DNA from: Thermoflexales bacterium
GTDB taxonomy: Bacteria > Chloroflexota > Anaerolineae > J036 > Brachytrichaceae
Assembly: GCA_019694215.1 (NCBI GenBank)
Contig: JAIBCK010000016.1
Span: 1-45,795 of the forward strand
Direction: 5' to 3'
Length of the DNA stretch: 45,795 bases
Each line of letters starts with the position of its first letter. The stretch's first letter is position 1. The notes under the pieces are model-generated. The model searched no databases and was not told where the DNA came from. It saw only the letters and a list, made by a program, of their open reading frames with translations. The translations under genes were made by a program, and so were the position numbers. Positions 7,806 to 14,607 of the stretch are shown piece by piece.

Positions 7806-8677
7806 CCACCGATTCCGCATCGATGAACACCGTGACCGGCGACGACAGCGTCGACGCCTTCTGCCGCCCCAACCTGCGCGACCGCTCGCCGCGCGACCTG
7901 CGCATCCTGGAAAGCGCACAACCGCTCCACTTCACCCGTCGCCAGTTTCTACGGCATGGCGGATTGGGCGATCCCGAGGGGCGCGGCGTCGAGGGCCCGC
8001 CGATCCACATCGCCGCATACGCCTGGGGGGATCCGGCCTGGCCCGCGGTGACGCTGGCGCATGGCTGGGAGATGCAGGCCGGCCGGCTGGGCCGGCTGGT
8101 CGAACCGCTGCTGGCGCGCGGCTTCCGCGTGATCGGCGTCGACCTCCCCGCGCACGGCGCGTCCGAGGGGGAGCTGCTCAACGTCGTCGACGCCGCCGCA
8201 ACCCTGCGTGAGGCTGCGGCGTTGGCCGGCAACTGCGTGGCCGGGATCGGGCACTCGTTTGGCGGGCTGTCGACGCTGTGGCTGGCCGCCCACGCACCCC
8301 CGCCGGGCTGGCGCGCAGTGGTCACCCTGGGCGCAAGCTCGGGGCCGGCGTATCCGCTTCGCCAAACGGCCAAAGCCATGCAGTGGGATGCCGCCCGCAC
8401 CGCCGATTTCGAGCGCGCCTTCGAGCGGCGCTTCGGGGCATCGATCGATCAATTCACCATCTCGCGCTGGGGCGAGCGCATCGCGCTGCCGACCCTGCTG
8501 TTTCACGACCGCCAGGATGCCGTGATCGGCTTTGATGAGGCCGAGGCCATCACCGCCGCCGTGCCCGGGTCGCGCCTGGTCGAGACGCAAGGGCTGGGCC
8601 ACATCTCGCTCACCCGCAACGCCGACATCGCAGAGCAGGTCGCCGACTTCCTGGCCGCGATAATCAACCCCCGATGA
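7802..8677 (+). CDS. Alpha/beta hydrolase
   Basis: 291 residues; ATG overlaps the stop of the membrane protein gene by four bases. The alpha/beta hydrolase fold is shown by LAHGWEMQAG (oxyanion segment, about 86-95), VIGVDLPAHGAS, the nucleophile elbow GIGHSFGG with Ser152, a late Asp in HDRQDAV (about 236-239) and His267 in GLGHISL. There is no signal peptide, so it acts in the cytoplasm. The substrate (ester, lactone or similar) cannot be predicted. It is the fifth gene of the coupled series and is followed by the anchored RNase. Confidence 0.88.
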   Translation: MTTDSASMNTVTGDDSVDAFCRPNLRDRSPRDLRILESAQPLHFTRRQFLRHGGLGDPEGRGVEGPPIHIAAYAWGDPAWPAVTLAHGWEMQAGRLGRLVEPLLARGFRVIGVDLPAHGASEGELLNVVDAAATLREAAALAGNCVAGIGHSFGGLSTLWLAAHAPPPGWRAVVTLGASSGPAYPLRQTAKAMQWDAARTADFERAFERRFGASIDQFTISRWGERIALPTLLFHDRQDAVIGFDEAEAITAAVPGSRLVETQGLGHISLTRNADIAEQVADFLAAIINPR

Positions 8678-9255
8678 CAAACAACAAACCCACATCGCTG
8701 CCCCGCTGGGCGCTCATCGCCGGCATCGGCGCGCTCGTCGTGCTGCTGCTGTGCGGCGTCGGCGCGCTGTTCGCCCTCTCGCAGGCGAGCTCGCTGACCG
8801 CCGCGGCCACGCCCGTTGCCCGGGCCGCCACCCCGACGGTTGTGCCTACCCCAAGCCGGCCGGCCACCGCGCCAACAGCGACCGTCGGCGCGAACGCCCG
8901 GACCGCGACCCCGACCACCAGCGCCCGCGCAACGCCCACCAGCAACCCGTATCTGATGCGCAATCAGAAGATTTACGACGTCGACGGCCGGCTGGCGTAT
9001 CAGGGCGACATCGACTTGAAACCCGTCTTTGACCGCATCGCCGCCGGGATCAAGGACCCGCACCCGAACGACGGCGTGGTTTTCCAGAACCGCGAACGGC
9101 TGCTGCCCGTCAAGAGCGACAGCAGCTACTATCATGAATACGTTGTGCGCACGCCCGGCCTGAGCGCGGTCGGCCCGCAACGTCTGATCCTCGGGCGCGA
9201 CGGCGAAGCCTATTACACGCCCGATCATTACGACACCTTCATCCGCGTCAAATGA
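8674..9255 (+). CDS. Membrane-anchored guanyl-specific ribonuclease (RNase Sa/N1 family)
   Basis: 193 residues. An uncleaved-type hydrophobic helix (about 12-37) is followed by a Thr/Pro/Ala-rich stalk (about 42-92) and a C-terminal RNase domain (about 97-193). The domain closely matches my memory of Streptomyces RNase Sa: guanine-binding DGVVFQNRE with Asn139/Arg140/Glu141, general base Glu155 in YYHEY, Arg170, and general acid His185 in DHYDTF, with nearly identical spacing. The position matching RNase Sa Arg65 is Val166, which may lower activity. Members cleave RNA 3' of guanine. It overlaps the hydrolase gene upstream and the barstar gene downstream by four bases each. The topology puts the toxic domain outside the cytoplasm. 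Confidence 0.88.
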   Translation: MTNNKPTSLPRWALIAGIGALVVLLLCGVGALFALSQASSLTAAATPVARAATPTVVPTPSRPATAPTATVGANARTATPTTSARATPTSNPYLMRNQKIYDVDGRLAYQGDIDLKPVFDRIAAGIKDPHPNDGVVFQNRERLLPVKSDSSYYHEYVVRTPGLSAVGPQRLILGRDGEAYYTPDHYDTFIRVK

Positions 9256-9698
9256 GCGCCGCCACCCCCACCCGCACCGATGCCGAGCGCCTGCTCCGCC
9301 AGCTGGCCGATCCGCGCGCCGAACTGATCACGACGACGTCCCGCGCGCTGTTCGAGAGCGAGGCGCTGGCCGCCGCCTTCCAGAAGGCCGGCTGGTTTGC
9401 GACGCGCGTCGACCGCGCACCGGTCTTCAACAAGGTCACGCTGCTGCACGCCATCTACCAGGCCTGCCGCTTCCCCGCCTACTTTGGTTTCAACTGGGAT
9501 GCGTTGCGCGATTGCCTGACCGACTTCTCGTGGCAGCCCGCGCACGGCTACGTCCTGCTCTTCCAAAACCTGGAGTTGCTGCAAACGCGCGCGCCGGACG
9601 AGCACGGCGTGCTGCTGGACGTGCTGGGTGAGGCCCGCGACATCTGGGCCGAGGCCAGCGGCGTCCCCTTCCGCGTCCTGCTCGCGACAGCGGCCTAG
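9252..9698 (+). CDS. Barstar-family ribonuclease inhibitor
   Basis: 148 residues, ATG overlapping the RNase stop. The barstar signature is clear: FPAYFGFNWDALRDCL at about 74-89, where Asp83 and Asp87 correspond to the aspartates (35 and 39 of barstar) that plug the RNase active site. The first 55 residues are an extra N-terminal segment. It has no signal sequence, so it guards against RNase that remains or folds in the cytoplasm. The direct coupling to the RNase gene makes this a cognate toxin-immunity pair. Its stop overlaps that of the convergent antiporter gene by four bases. Confidence 0.9.
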   Translation: MSAATPTRTDAERLLRQLADPRAELITTTSRALFESEALAAAFQKAGWFATRVDRAPVFNKVTLLHAIYQACRFPAYFGFNWDALRDCLTDFSWQPAHGYVLLFQNLELLQTRAPDEHGVLLDVLGEARDIWAEASGVPFRVLLATAA

Positions 9699-10771
9699 TG
9701 CGCGAGGCCGGGCATCGTCGGCAGGAAGAAGAAGGCCACGGCCAGGATCAGGTAGAGCGCGACGAGCAGCACGCCCTCCAGCCAGTTTGTCTCGCCATCC
9801 AGCGAGACAAAGGCGGCGATGATCGAGGAGGCCAGCAACGCGATCACCTCGAAGTTGGTGAACTCGAGGTCGAGCACGCGCCCGAAGAACAGGCTGATGA
9901 AGACCAGCAGCGGCGCGACAAACAGCGCCACCTGAAGCGATGAGCCGACCGCGATGCCCATGGTCAGGTCCATCTTGTTCTTCGCAGCGACTTCGATCGC
10001 GACCACATGCTCGGCGACGTTGCCGATGATCGGCACCAGGATGACGCCGACAAAGAGCTCGCTGATCCCGATCTGCTTGACCATCGGCTCGACGGCGCCA
10101 ACCAGGAACTCGCTCATCAGCGCGATCAGAACCGTCGAAACGATCAACAGCACGATCGCCGTGCGCATCGGGAAATGTGGCACGTGCGCCGGGCCGCGCG
10201 TGACGGGCTCGGCGTGTTTGGCCGTCATGCCAAAGACCAGGCTGAGCACGTAAACGATGATGATCAACCCCGCCGTGAGCAGACTGAGCGTGTCGACATT
10301 GGCGCGGTTTGGCTCGATGGCGAAGGAGAAGATCGAGGGCACCGCCAGCACCATCGCGGCCACGATCAGCAGCGTCGCATTCAGCCCGGCATCCCGGCGA
10401 TTGAACTGCTGGGTGCCATGCTTGAGCCCACCCACGATCAGGCTGGCACCCGCCACGAGCAGGATGTTGCCGATGATCGAACCGGTGATCGAGGCGCGCA
10501 CCAGGTCATAGAGTCCTTCTCGCAGCGCCAGCACGGTGATGATCAGCTCGGCGGCATTGCCCAGCGTGGCGTTGATCAGCGCGCCGATGCGCGGCCCGGT
10601 GCGGCCAGCCAGCTCCTCGGTCGCGTCGCCGAGAATGCCCGAGAGCGGCACGACCGCCAGCGCGGCCGCGATAAAGACCAGCATGGGGTTGGCGTGGGCG
10701 AGCTCGGCAATCAGGGCAATCGGGACAAAGATCAAGAGGGCGTTGAGGGGCTTGGCAAAATGCTTGATCAT
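9695..10771 (-). CDS. Ca2+/cation:H+ antiporter (CAX/ChaA family)
   Basis: 358 residues with about eleven hydrophobic segments. The two inverted alpha-repeat motifs of the Ca2+:cation antiporter superfamily are present: GNAAELI near residue 71 and GNVAEHV near 250, whose Glu residues form the ion site. GSIIGNILLV and GSSLQVALF follow each motif, as in CAX proteins. It would expel Ca2+ (or another divalent or monovalent cation) in exchange for protons. It is divergent from tatA; a TATAAT box sits eight bases before its ATG. It is convergent with barstar. Confidence 0.93.
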   Translation of the reverse strand: MIKHFAKPLNALLIFVPIALIAELAHANPMLVFIAAALAVVPLSGILGDATEELAGRTGPRIGALINATLGNAAELIITVLALREGLYDLVRASITGSIIGNILLVAGASLIVGGLKHGTQQFNRRDAGLNATLLIVAAMVLAVPSIFSFAIEPNRANVDTLSLLTAGLIIIVYVLSLVFGMTAKHAEPVTRGPAHVPHFPMRTAIVLLIVSTVLIALMSEFLVGAVEPMVKQIGISELFVGVILVPIIGNVAEHVVAIEVAAKNKMDLTMGIAVGSSLQVALFVAPLLVFISLFFGRVLDLEFTNFEVIALLASSIIAAFVSLDGETNWLEGVLLVALYLILAVAFFFLPTMPGLAH

Positions 10772-10779
10772 GGGCGCAG

Positions 10780-10785
10780 ATTATA
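10780..10785 (-). promoter_or_regulatory. TATAAT -10 box of the antiporter gene, leaderless type
   Basis: The minus strand reads TATAAT at 10785-10780, then eight bases (CTGCGCCC) and the ATG at 10771. The expected +1 is within two bases of the start codon and there is no Shine-Dalgarno sequence. No convincing -35 is seen. Confidence 0.65.
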
Positions 10786-10818
10786 CGAAACCAAGAACGG
10801 CCGTGAAGCGGCATCCTG

Positions 10819-10827
10819 TAGGATAAT
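10819..10827 (+). promoter_or_regulatory. Possible -10 region of tatA
   Basis: TAGGATAAT ends 19 bases before the tatA ATG at 10847. Unlike its divergent neighbour this gene has a good ribosome-binding site, GGAGGAG at 10833-10839. Confidence 0.45.
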
Positions 10828-10846
10828 CGCCGCGGAGGAGATCAGA

Positions 10847-11020
10847 ATGCCAACACTTGGACCGACCGAGATCATCGTCATCCTGCTCATCGTTGTGCTG
10901 CTCTTCGGCGCAGGGCGCATCGGCCGCATCGGCGGCGAGCTGGGCAAGAGCATCCGCGAGTTCCGCAAGGGCATGCAGGGCGACGACGACAAGGCCAGCG
11001 CCGAAGAAGCGAAGAAGTAG
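10847..11020 (+). CDS. tatA: Twin-arginine translocase subunit TatA
   Basis: 57 residues, shorter than many TatA proteins but complete. It has the short N-terminal transmembrane helix (PTEIIVILLIVVLLFG), the Phe-Gly hinge, then an amphipathic helix (IGRIGGELGKSIREFRKGMQ) and a charged tail. TatA forms the pore through which folded twin-arginine proteins cross the membrane. The ATG follows GGAGGAG at good spacing. The solute-binding lipoprotein at 25292-26653 carries a twin-arginine signal and is a plausible client. No tatB or tatC is seen in the window. Confidence 0.93.
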   Translation: MPTLGPTEIIVILLIVVLLFGAGRIGRIGGELGKSIREFRKGMQGDDDKASAEEAKK

Positions 11021-11037
11021 TCGGCCTGCCACGACGC

Positions 11038-12186
11038 ATGCCCACCCTTTCGGTATCGTCTTTGCTCGGGGGCGGTTCGGTCGGCGCGGTGCTGAATGTG
11101 CTGCGCCAGATCGACGTCCGCCCGATCCGGGCCGCGGCGGAGAAACCCTTCGACCTCGCCTTTGTCAGCCGCGACCCGGCGCTGGTCGACTACCTGGCCA
11201 GCCTGCTGTATCGCGGCCCGCGCGCGCACGAGCGGCCGCATGACCGGGTCACCCGCAGCATCTCGCTCGGGGACCGGGACGGCGAGGCCAGCGCGCTGCG
11301 GGCCAGCATCGTCGTCATCGTCACCCGCGAGGCGGACCCCAACACCGAAGAGCTGGCGCTCTTCGCCCGCCTGCAAGCGACCAAGACCCCGACCGTCATC
11401 GCCTTCACCGACGCCATCGAGGGCGCGATGCGCCAACGCTGGCTGCCAGCCCCCATCGCGCCGCTGGTCGAGGCGAATCCCGCTGCTGCGCAGCCTTCTG
11501 CGCTCTCGGACGCCTTTGCCACCCGCAGCCTGATCAAGGCCATCCGGGCGCTCAAGACCGTCGACGAGCTGGCGCTGGCGCGCTTCCTGCCCGCCTTCCG
11601 CGACCCGGTTTCGCGCAGCCTGATCGAGGAGACGGCCGCGGCAAATGCCGCCTACAGCCTGACCTCCGGGCTGGTCGAGATCAACCCGATCGCCAACGTC
11701 CCGCTCAACGTCGCCGACATGTTCGTGCTGACCAAGAACCAGGGGTTGATGTCCTACAAGATCGCGCTGGCCATGGGCATGAACGCCGACTTCAAGCAGA
11801 TCATGCCGCAGATCGCCGGCGTGATCGGGGGCGGCTTTCTCTTTCGCCAGGTCGCACGCGGGCTGATCGGCCTGATCCCGGGGCTCGGCATCGTGCCCAA
11901 GGTCGGCGTGGCTTTTGCAGGAACCTACGCGGCCGGTGAGGCCGTGATGCGCTGGTGCGCGACGGGCCAGGAAGTGACCGCCGCAATGTCAAAGCAGCTC
12001 TACGAAGGCGCGCTGCAGCGCGGCCGGCAGATCGCCGCCGAGCTGGTCAAACGCCGCGAAGCCCGCACCCCGCGCCCGCCCCGGCCGGCCCGCCCACCGA
12101 AGCAATTGCGCGACGCCGCGCCACCCCCCACCCCCACGCCCCCCTCCACGCCTCCCTCCACGCCTCCCTCCACGCCCGAGGCCTGA
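11038..12186 (+). CDS. DUF697-type protein with a GTPase-like N-terminal half lacking a P-loop
   Basis: 382 residues, 17 bases after tatA. The C-terminal half (about 205-315) has the Gly-rich hydrophobic helices typical of DUF697/YcjF-like proteins: NVPLNVADMFVLTKNQ and GLIGLIPGLGIVPKVG. The N-terminal half looks like the fold that precedes DUF697 in GTPase fusions: FDLAFVSRDPALVDYL, then an IVVIVTR strand and a TPTVIAFTD strand at the G4 position. A GxxxxGKS loop is absent, so it should not bind GTP in the usual way. The tail is Pro/Thr/Arg-rich and ends in a repeated PPST. Function is unknown; a membrane-associated scaffold is one possibility. Confidence 0.75.
   Translation: MPTLSVSSLLGGGSVGAVLNVLRQIDVRPIRAAAEKPFDLAFVSRDPALVDYLASLLYRGPRAHERPHDRVTRSISLGDRDGEASALRASIVVIVTREADPNTEELALFARLQATKTPTVIAFTDAIEGAMRQRWLPAPIAPLVEANPAAAQPSALSDAFATRSLIKAIRALKTVDELALARFLPAFRDPVSRSLIEETAAANAAYSLTSGLVEINPIANVPLNVADMFVLTKNQGLMSYKIALAMGMNADFKQIMPQIAGVIGGGFLFRQVARGLIGLIPGLGIVPKVGVAFAGTYAAGEAVMRWCATGQEVTAAMSKQLYEGALQRGRQIAAELVKRREARTPRPPRPARPPKQLRDAAPPPTPTPPSTPPSTPPSTPEA
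12142..12177 (+). repeat. 12-bp tandem repeat, three copies
   Basis: CCCTCCACGCCT repeats at 12142, 12154 and 12166 (last base of the third differs). It encodes the PPST repeats at the C-terminus of the DUF697-type protein. Copy number may vary between strains without breaking the frame. Confidence 0.85.
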
Positions 12187-12216
12187 CCGGCCCGTGTGGC
12201 CGGCGCAAATCAAGCC

Positions 12217-13527
12217 ATGACCCACGACGCCCCCCGCCCCCGCCTGAGTGCCTTTCGCCAGGCCATGCTGTCCGTGTTCTGGTTCGGGACGAACGCGCAT
12301 TGGACGGCGATCCTGATCACGACGCTGCCCGCGCAGGCCCTGCGCATCGGCGGGGATGAGGTCAAGGGCCGCACGCTCAGCGTCGTGCTGGCCATCGGCG
12401 CGCTGGTCAGCATGCTGGTCGCGCCGGTCTTCGGCGCGCTGAGCGATCGCATCGTCACGCGCTGGGGACGGCGCATGCCCTGGGTGGTGCTCGGCACGCT
12501 GATGAACATCGTCGGCCTGTTCGGGCTCGCGCACTTCCCACGGGACAACGATCTGAGTTCCCTCCCGCTCTACATCGCCGCTTTCATGTGGGTGGAGTTC
12601 TGGAACAACGTCGCCACTGCGCCCTTCTCCGCGCTGATCCCCGACGTCGTGCCCAAGGAACAGCGTGGCAGCGCCTCGGGCTGGCTGGGGCTGATGAACA
12701 TGCTGGGCAACTTCGTCGGCGGCGTGAGCGCGCTGCTGTTCACGGTGAATGGCGTCACCAACATCACGTCGATTTACTACTTCCTGGCCGCACTGATGTT
12801 TGTCAGCATGCTGGTCACCCTGATCTTCGTCAAGGAGCCGCCCGTCACCCGCCGCCCACCGCCCATCACCTGGAAGGCCTTCCTGGCCGGGCTGTATGAC
12901 CCGCTCAAGCACCACGACTTCCGCTGGGTGTTCTTCACCCGCCTGCTGATGACGATGGGCACCTTCACCGTGCAGGAGTTCCTGCAGTTCTTCTTCCGCG
13001 ATGTGATCAAGGACTTTACGTTGTTCGGCTCGCGCGTGGCCGACAACGCCGAGACCGCCACGACCTTCTTCATCATGGCGCTTCTGATCGGCGCGGTGCT
13101 GTCCTCGCTCGTGGCGGGCGCGATGTCGGACAAGGTCGGGCGCAAGAAGGTCGTCTACGCCTCGTCGATCCTGCAAGCCGTCGTCCCCATCGTCTTCCTC
13201 TTCCGCGCCAACATGAACCTGGCCGTGGTGATGGGCATCGTCTTTGGCCTGGGCTTCGGCGCCTACACGGCCGTGGATTGGGCGCTGGCAAGCGACACGC
13301 TGCCCTCGGACGATGACTATGCCAAGGACATGGGCGTTTGGCACGTCGCCTTCACCCTGCCGCAGGTGATCAGCACGCCCATCGCCGGGACGGTGCTGGA
13401 CAACTTCCAGATCGTCGGCGCGGCGCAGGGCATGCCAAACCTGGGCTACACCGCCATCTTCATCCTGGCGGTGATCTATTTCGTGCTCGGCACCGTGCTG
13501 GTGCGGCGGATCCGAAACGTGCGTTAG
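12217..13527 (+). CDS. MFS transporter, SLC45/GPH-like
   Basis: 436 residues from ATG 12217; a GTG at 12196 in frame would add seven residues. Twelve hydrophobic segments are arranged in two halves. The loop between helices 2 and 3 holds FGALSDRIVTRWGRRMPWV, and the second half repeats it as AGAMSDKVGRKKVV; the RWGRRxP form recalls the GPH/SLC45 sugar:cation branch. It is therefore probably a sugar or glycoside symporter, with substrate unknown. The stop overlaps that of the convergent ABC ATPase gene by four bases. It could serve the carbohydrate genes nearby, but it lies outside their operon. Confidence 0.85.
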   Translation: MTHDAPRPRLSAFRQAMLSVFWFGTNAHWTAILITTLPAQALRIGGDEVKGRTLSVVLAIGALVSMLVAPVFGALSDRIVTRWGRRMPWVVLGTLMNIVGLFGLAHFPRDNDLSSLPLYIAAFMWVEFWNNVATAPFSALIPDVVPKEQRGSASGWLGLMNMLGNFVGGVSALLFTVNGVTNITSIYYFLAALMFVSMLVTLIFVKEPPVTRRPPPITWKAFLAGLYDPLKHHDFRWVFFTRLLMTMGTFTVQEFLQFFFRDVIKDFTLFGSRVADNAETATTFFIMALLIGAVLSSLVAGAMSDKVGRKKVVYASSILQAVVPIVFLFRANMNLAVVMGIVFGLGFGAYTAVDWALASDTLPSDDDYAKDMGVWHVAFTLPQVISTPIAGTVLDNFQIVGAAQGMPNLGYTAIFILAVIYFVLGTVLVRRIRNVR

Positions 13528-14606
13528 GCGGGCAGCACGTAGGCGCGGCTCGGCGCGAACGTCCAGCGCGCCTCCTCGCCCTCTCGAAGCGCGCCGCCTG
13601 GGATGACGCTGTAGTCCTCGACGATCAGGGTGTGCTCGCCCCAGCTCAGCTCATACTCGACCATGTTGCCGAGGTAGGTGGCGCTGCGCACCCGGGCCGG
13701 CAGGCCCGCCCCGCCCTTGCCGACCTGCATGGCCTGCGGGCGCACCACGATGTGAGCCGATCCGCCAGCCTTGACCGCGGGATCGCACGGCAGCCCGGTA
13801 TGCGTCTCACCGGCGAGGCGCACATCTGCGCCGCCTGCCCCGACGCCGAGCACCTCGACCGGCAGGACATTGGCCCGCCCGATGAAGTCGGCGACGAAGC
13901 GATTGGCCGGCCGGGCGTAGATCGCGTCCGGCGTATCGGCCTGCTCGATGCGCCCGGCGTTCATCACCACGATGCGGTCCGACAGCGCCATGGCCTCGGC
14001 CTGGTCGTGCGTCACGTAGACGCTGGTGATGCCGAGCTGCTTCTGCAGGCGGCGGATCTCCGAGCGCAGGCTGACGCGCAGCTTGGCATCCAGGTTCGAC
14101 AGCGGCTCATCGAAGAGCAGCACGCGCGGCTCGATGGCCATTGCGCGCCCCAGCGCCACGCGCTGCTGCTGGCCGCCCGACAGCTCCGAGGGGCGGCGGC
14201 GTTCCTTGCCCTCCAGGCCAACCATCGACAGCGTGCTGAGCACCTTCTGCCGGATGGCCTCGTTCGACTGGCGCCGGATGCGCAGGCCATACGCGACGTT
14301 CTCGTACACGGTCAGGTGTGGGAACAGGGCGTAGGACTGAAAGACCATCGCCATCTCGCGCTTGTCGGGCGGGACCATGGCGATGTCTCGACCATCCAGC
14401 ACGATGCGCCCGCTCGAGGGAAACTCGAAGCCGGCGATCATGCGCAGCGTCGTCGTCTTGCCGCAGCCCGACGGGCCGAGCAGCGTCAGGAACTCGCCGG
14501 GCTGGATGGTGAGCGAAGCCGCGTCGACGGCCTTGACCATGCGGCCTTCGGGGGTCTTGAACTCCTTGGTGACGTTCTCGAGGATGAGGGTTCCAGCTTT
14601 GGTCAT
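13524..14606 (-). CDS. ABC transporter ATP-binding protein, iron/spermidine type
   Basis: 360 residues from ATG 14606, one base after the permease stop. It has Walker A GPSGCGKTTT (about 43), Q-loop VFQSYALFPHLTV, signature LSGGQQQRVALGRA, Walker B VLLFDEPLSNLD and switch VTHDQAEAM. A C-terminal TOBE-type domain (about 280-360) follows, as in PotA/FbpC proteins. It powers import by the fused permease and binding protein encoded just upstream. It is third and last in that operon. Substrate (ferric iron, phosphonate, or another small ligand) is not decided by the sequence. Confidence 0.92.
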   Translation of the reverse strand: MTKAGTLILENVTKEFKTPEGRMVKAVDAASLTIQPGEFLTLLGPSGCGKTTTLRMIAGFEFPSSGRIVLDGRDIAMVPPDKREMAMVFQSYALFPHLTVYENVAYGLRIRRQSNEAIRQKVLSTLSMVGLEGKERRRPSELSGGQQQRVALGRAMAIEPRVLLFDEPLSNLDAKLRVSLRSEIRRLQKQLGITSVYVTHDQAEAMALSDRIVVMNAGRIEQADTPDAIYARPANRFVADFIGRANVLPVEVLGVGAGGADVRLAGETHTGLPCDPAVKAGGSAHIVVRPQAMQVGKGGAGLPARVRSATYLGNMVEYELSWGEHTLIVEDYSVIPGGALREGEEARWTFAPSRAYVLPA

Positions 14607-14607
14607 G

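Noticed and set aside
10007-10846. Plus-strand extension upstream of tatA
   Set aside because: It is antisense to the antiporter. The tatA ATG at 10847 has a GGAGGAG site and starts a canonical TatA helix.
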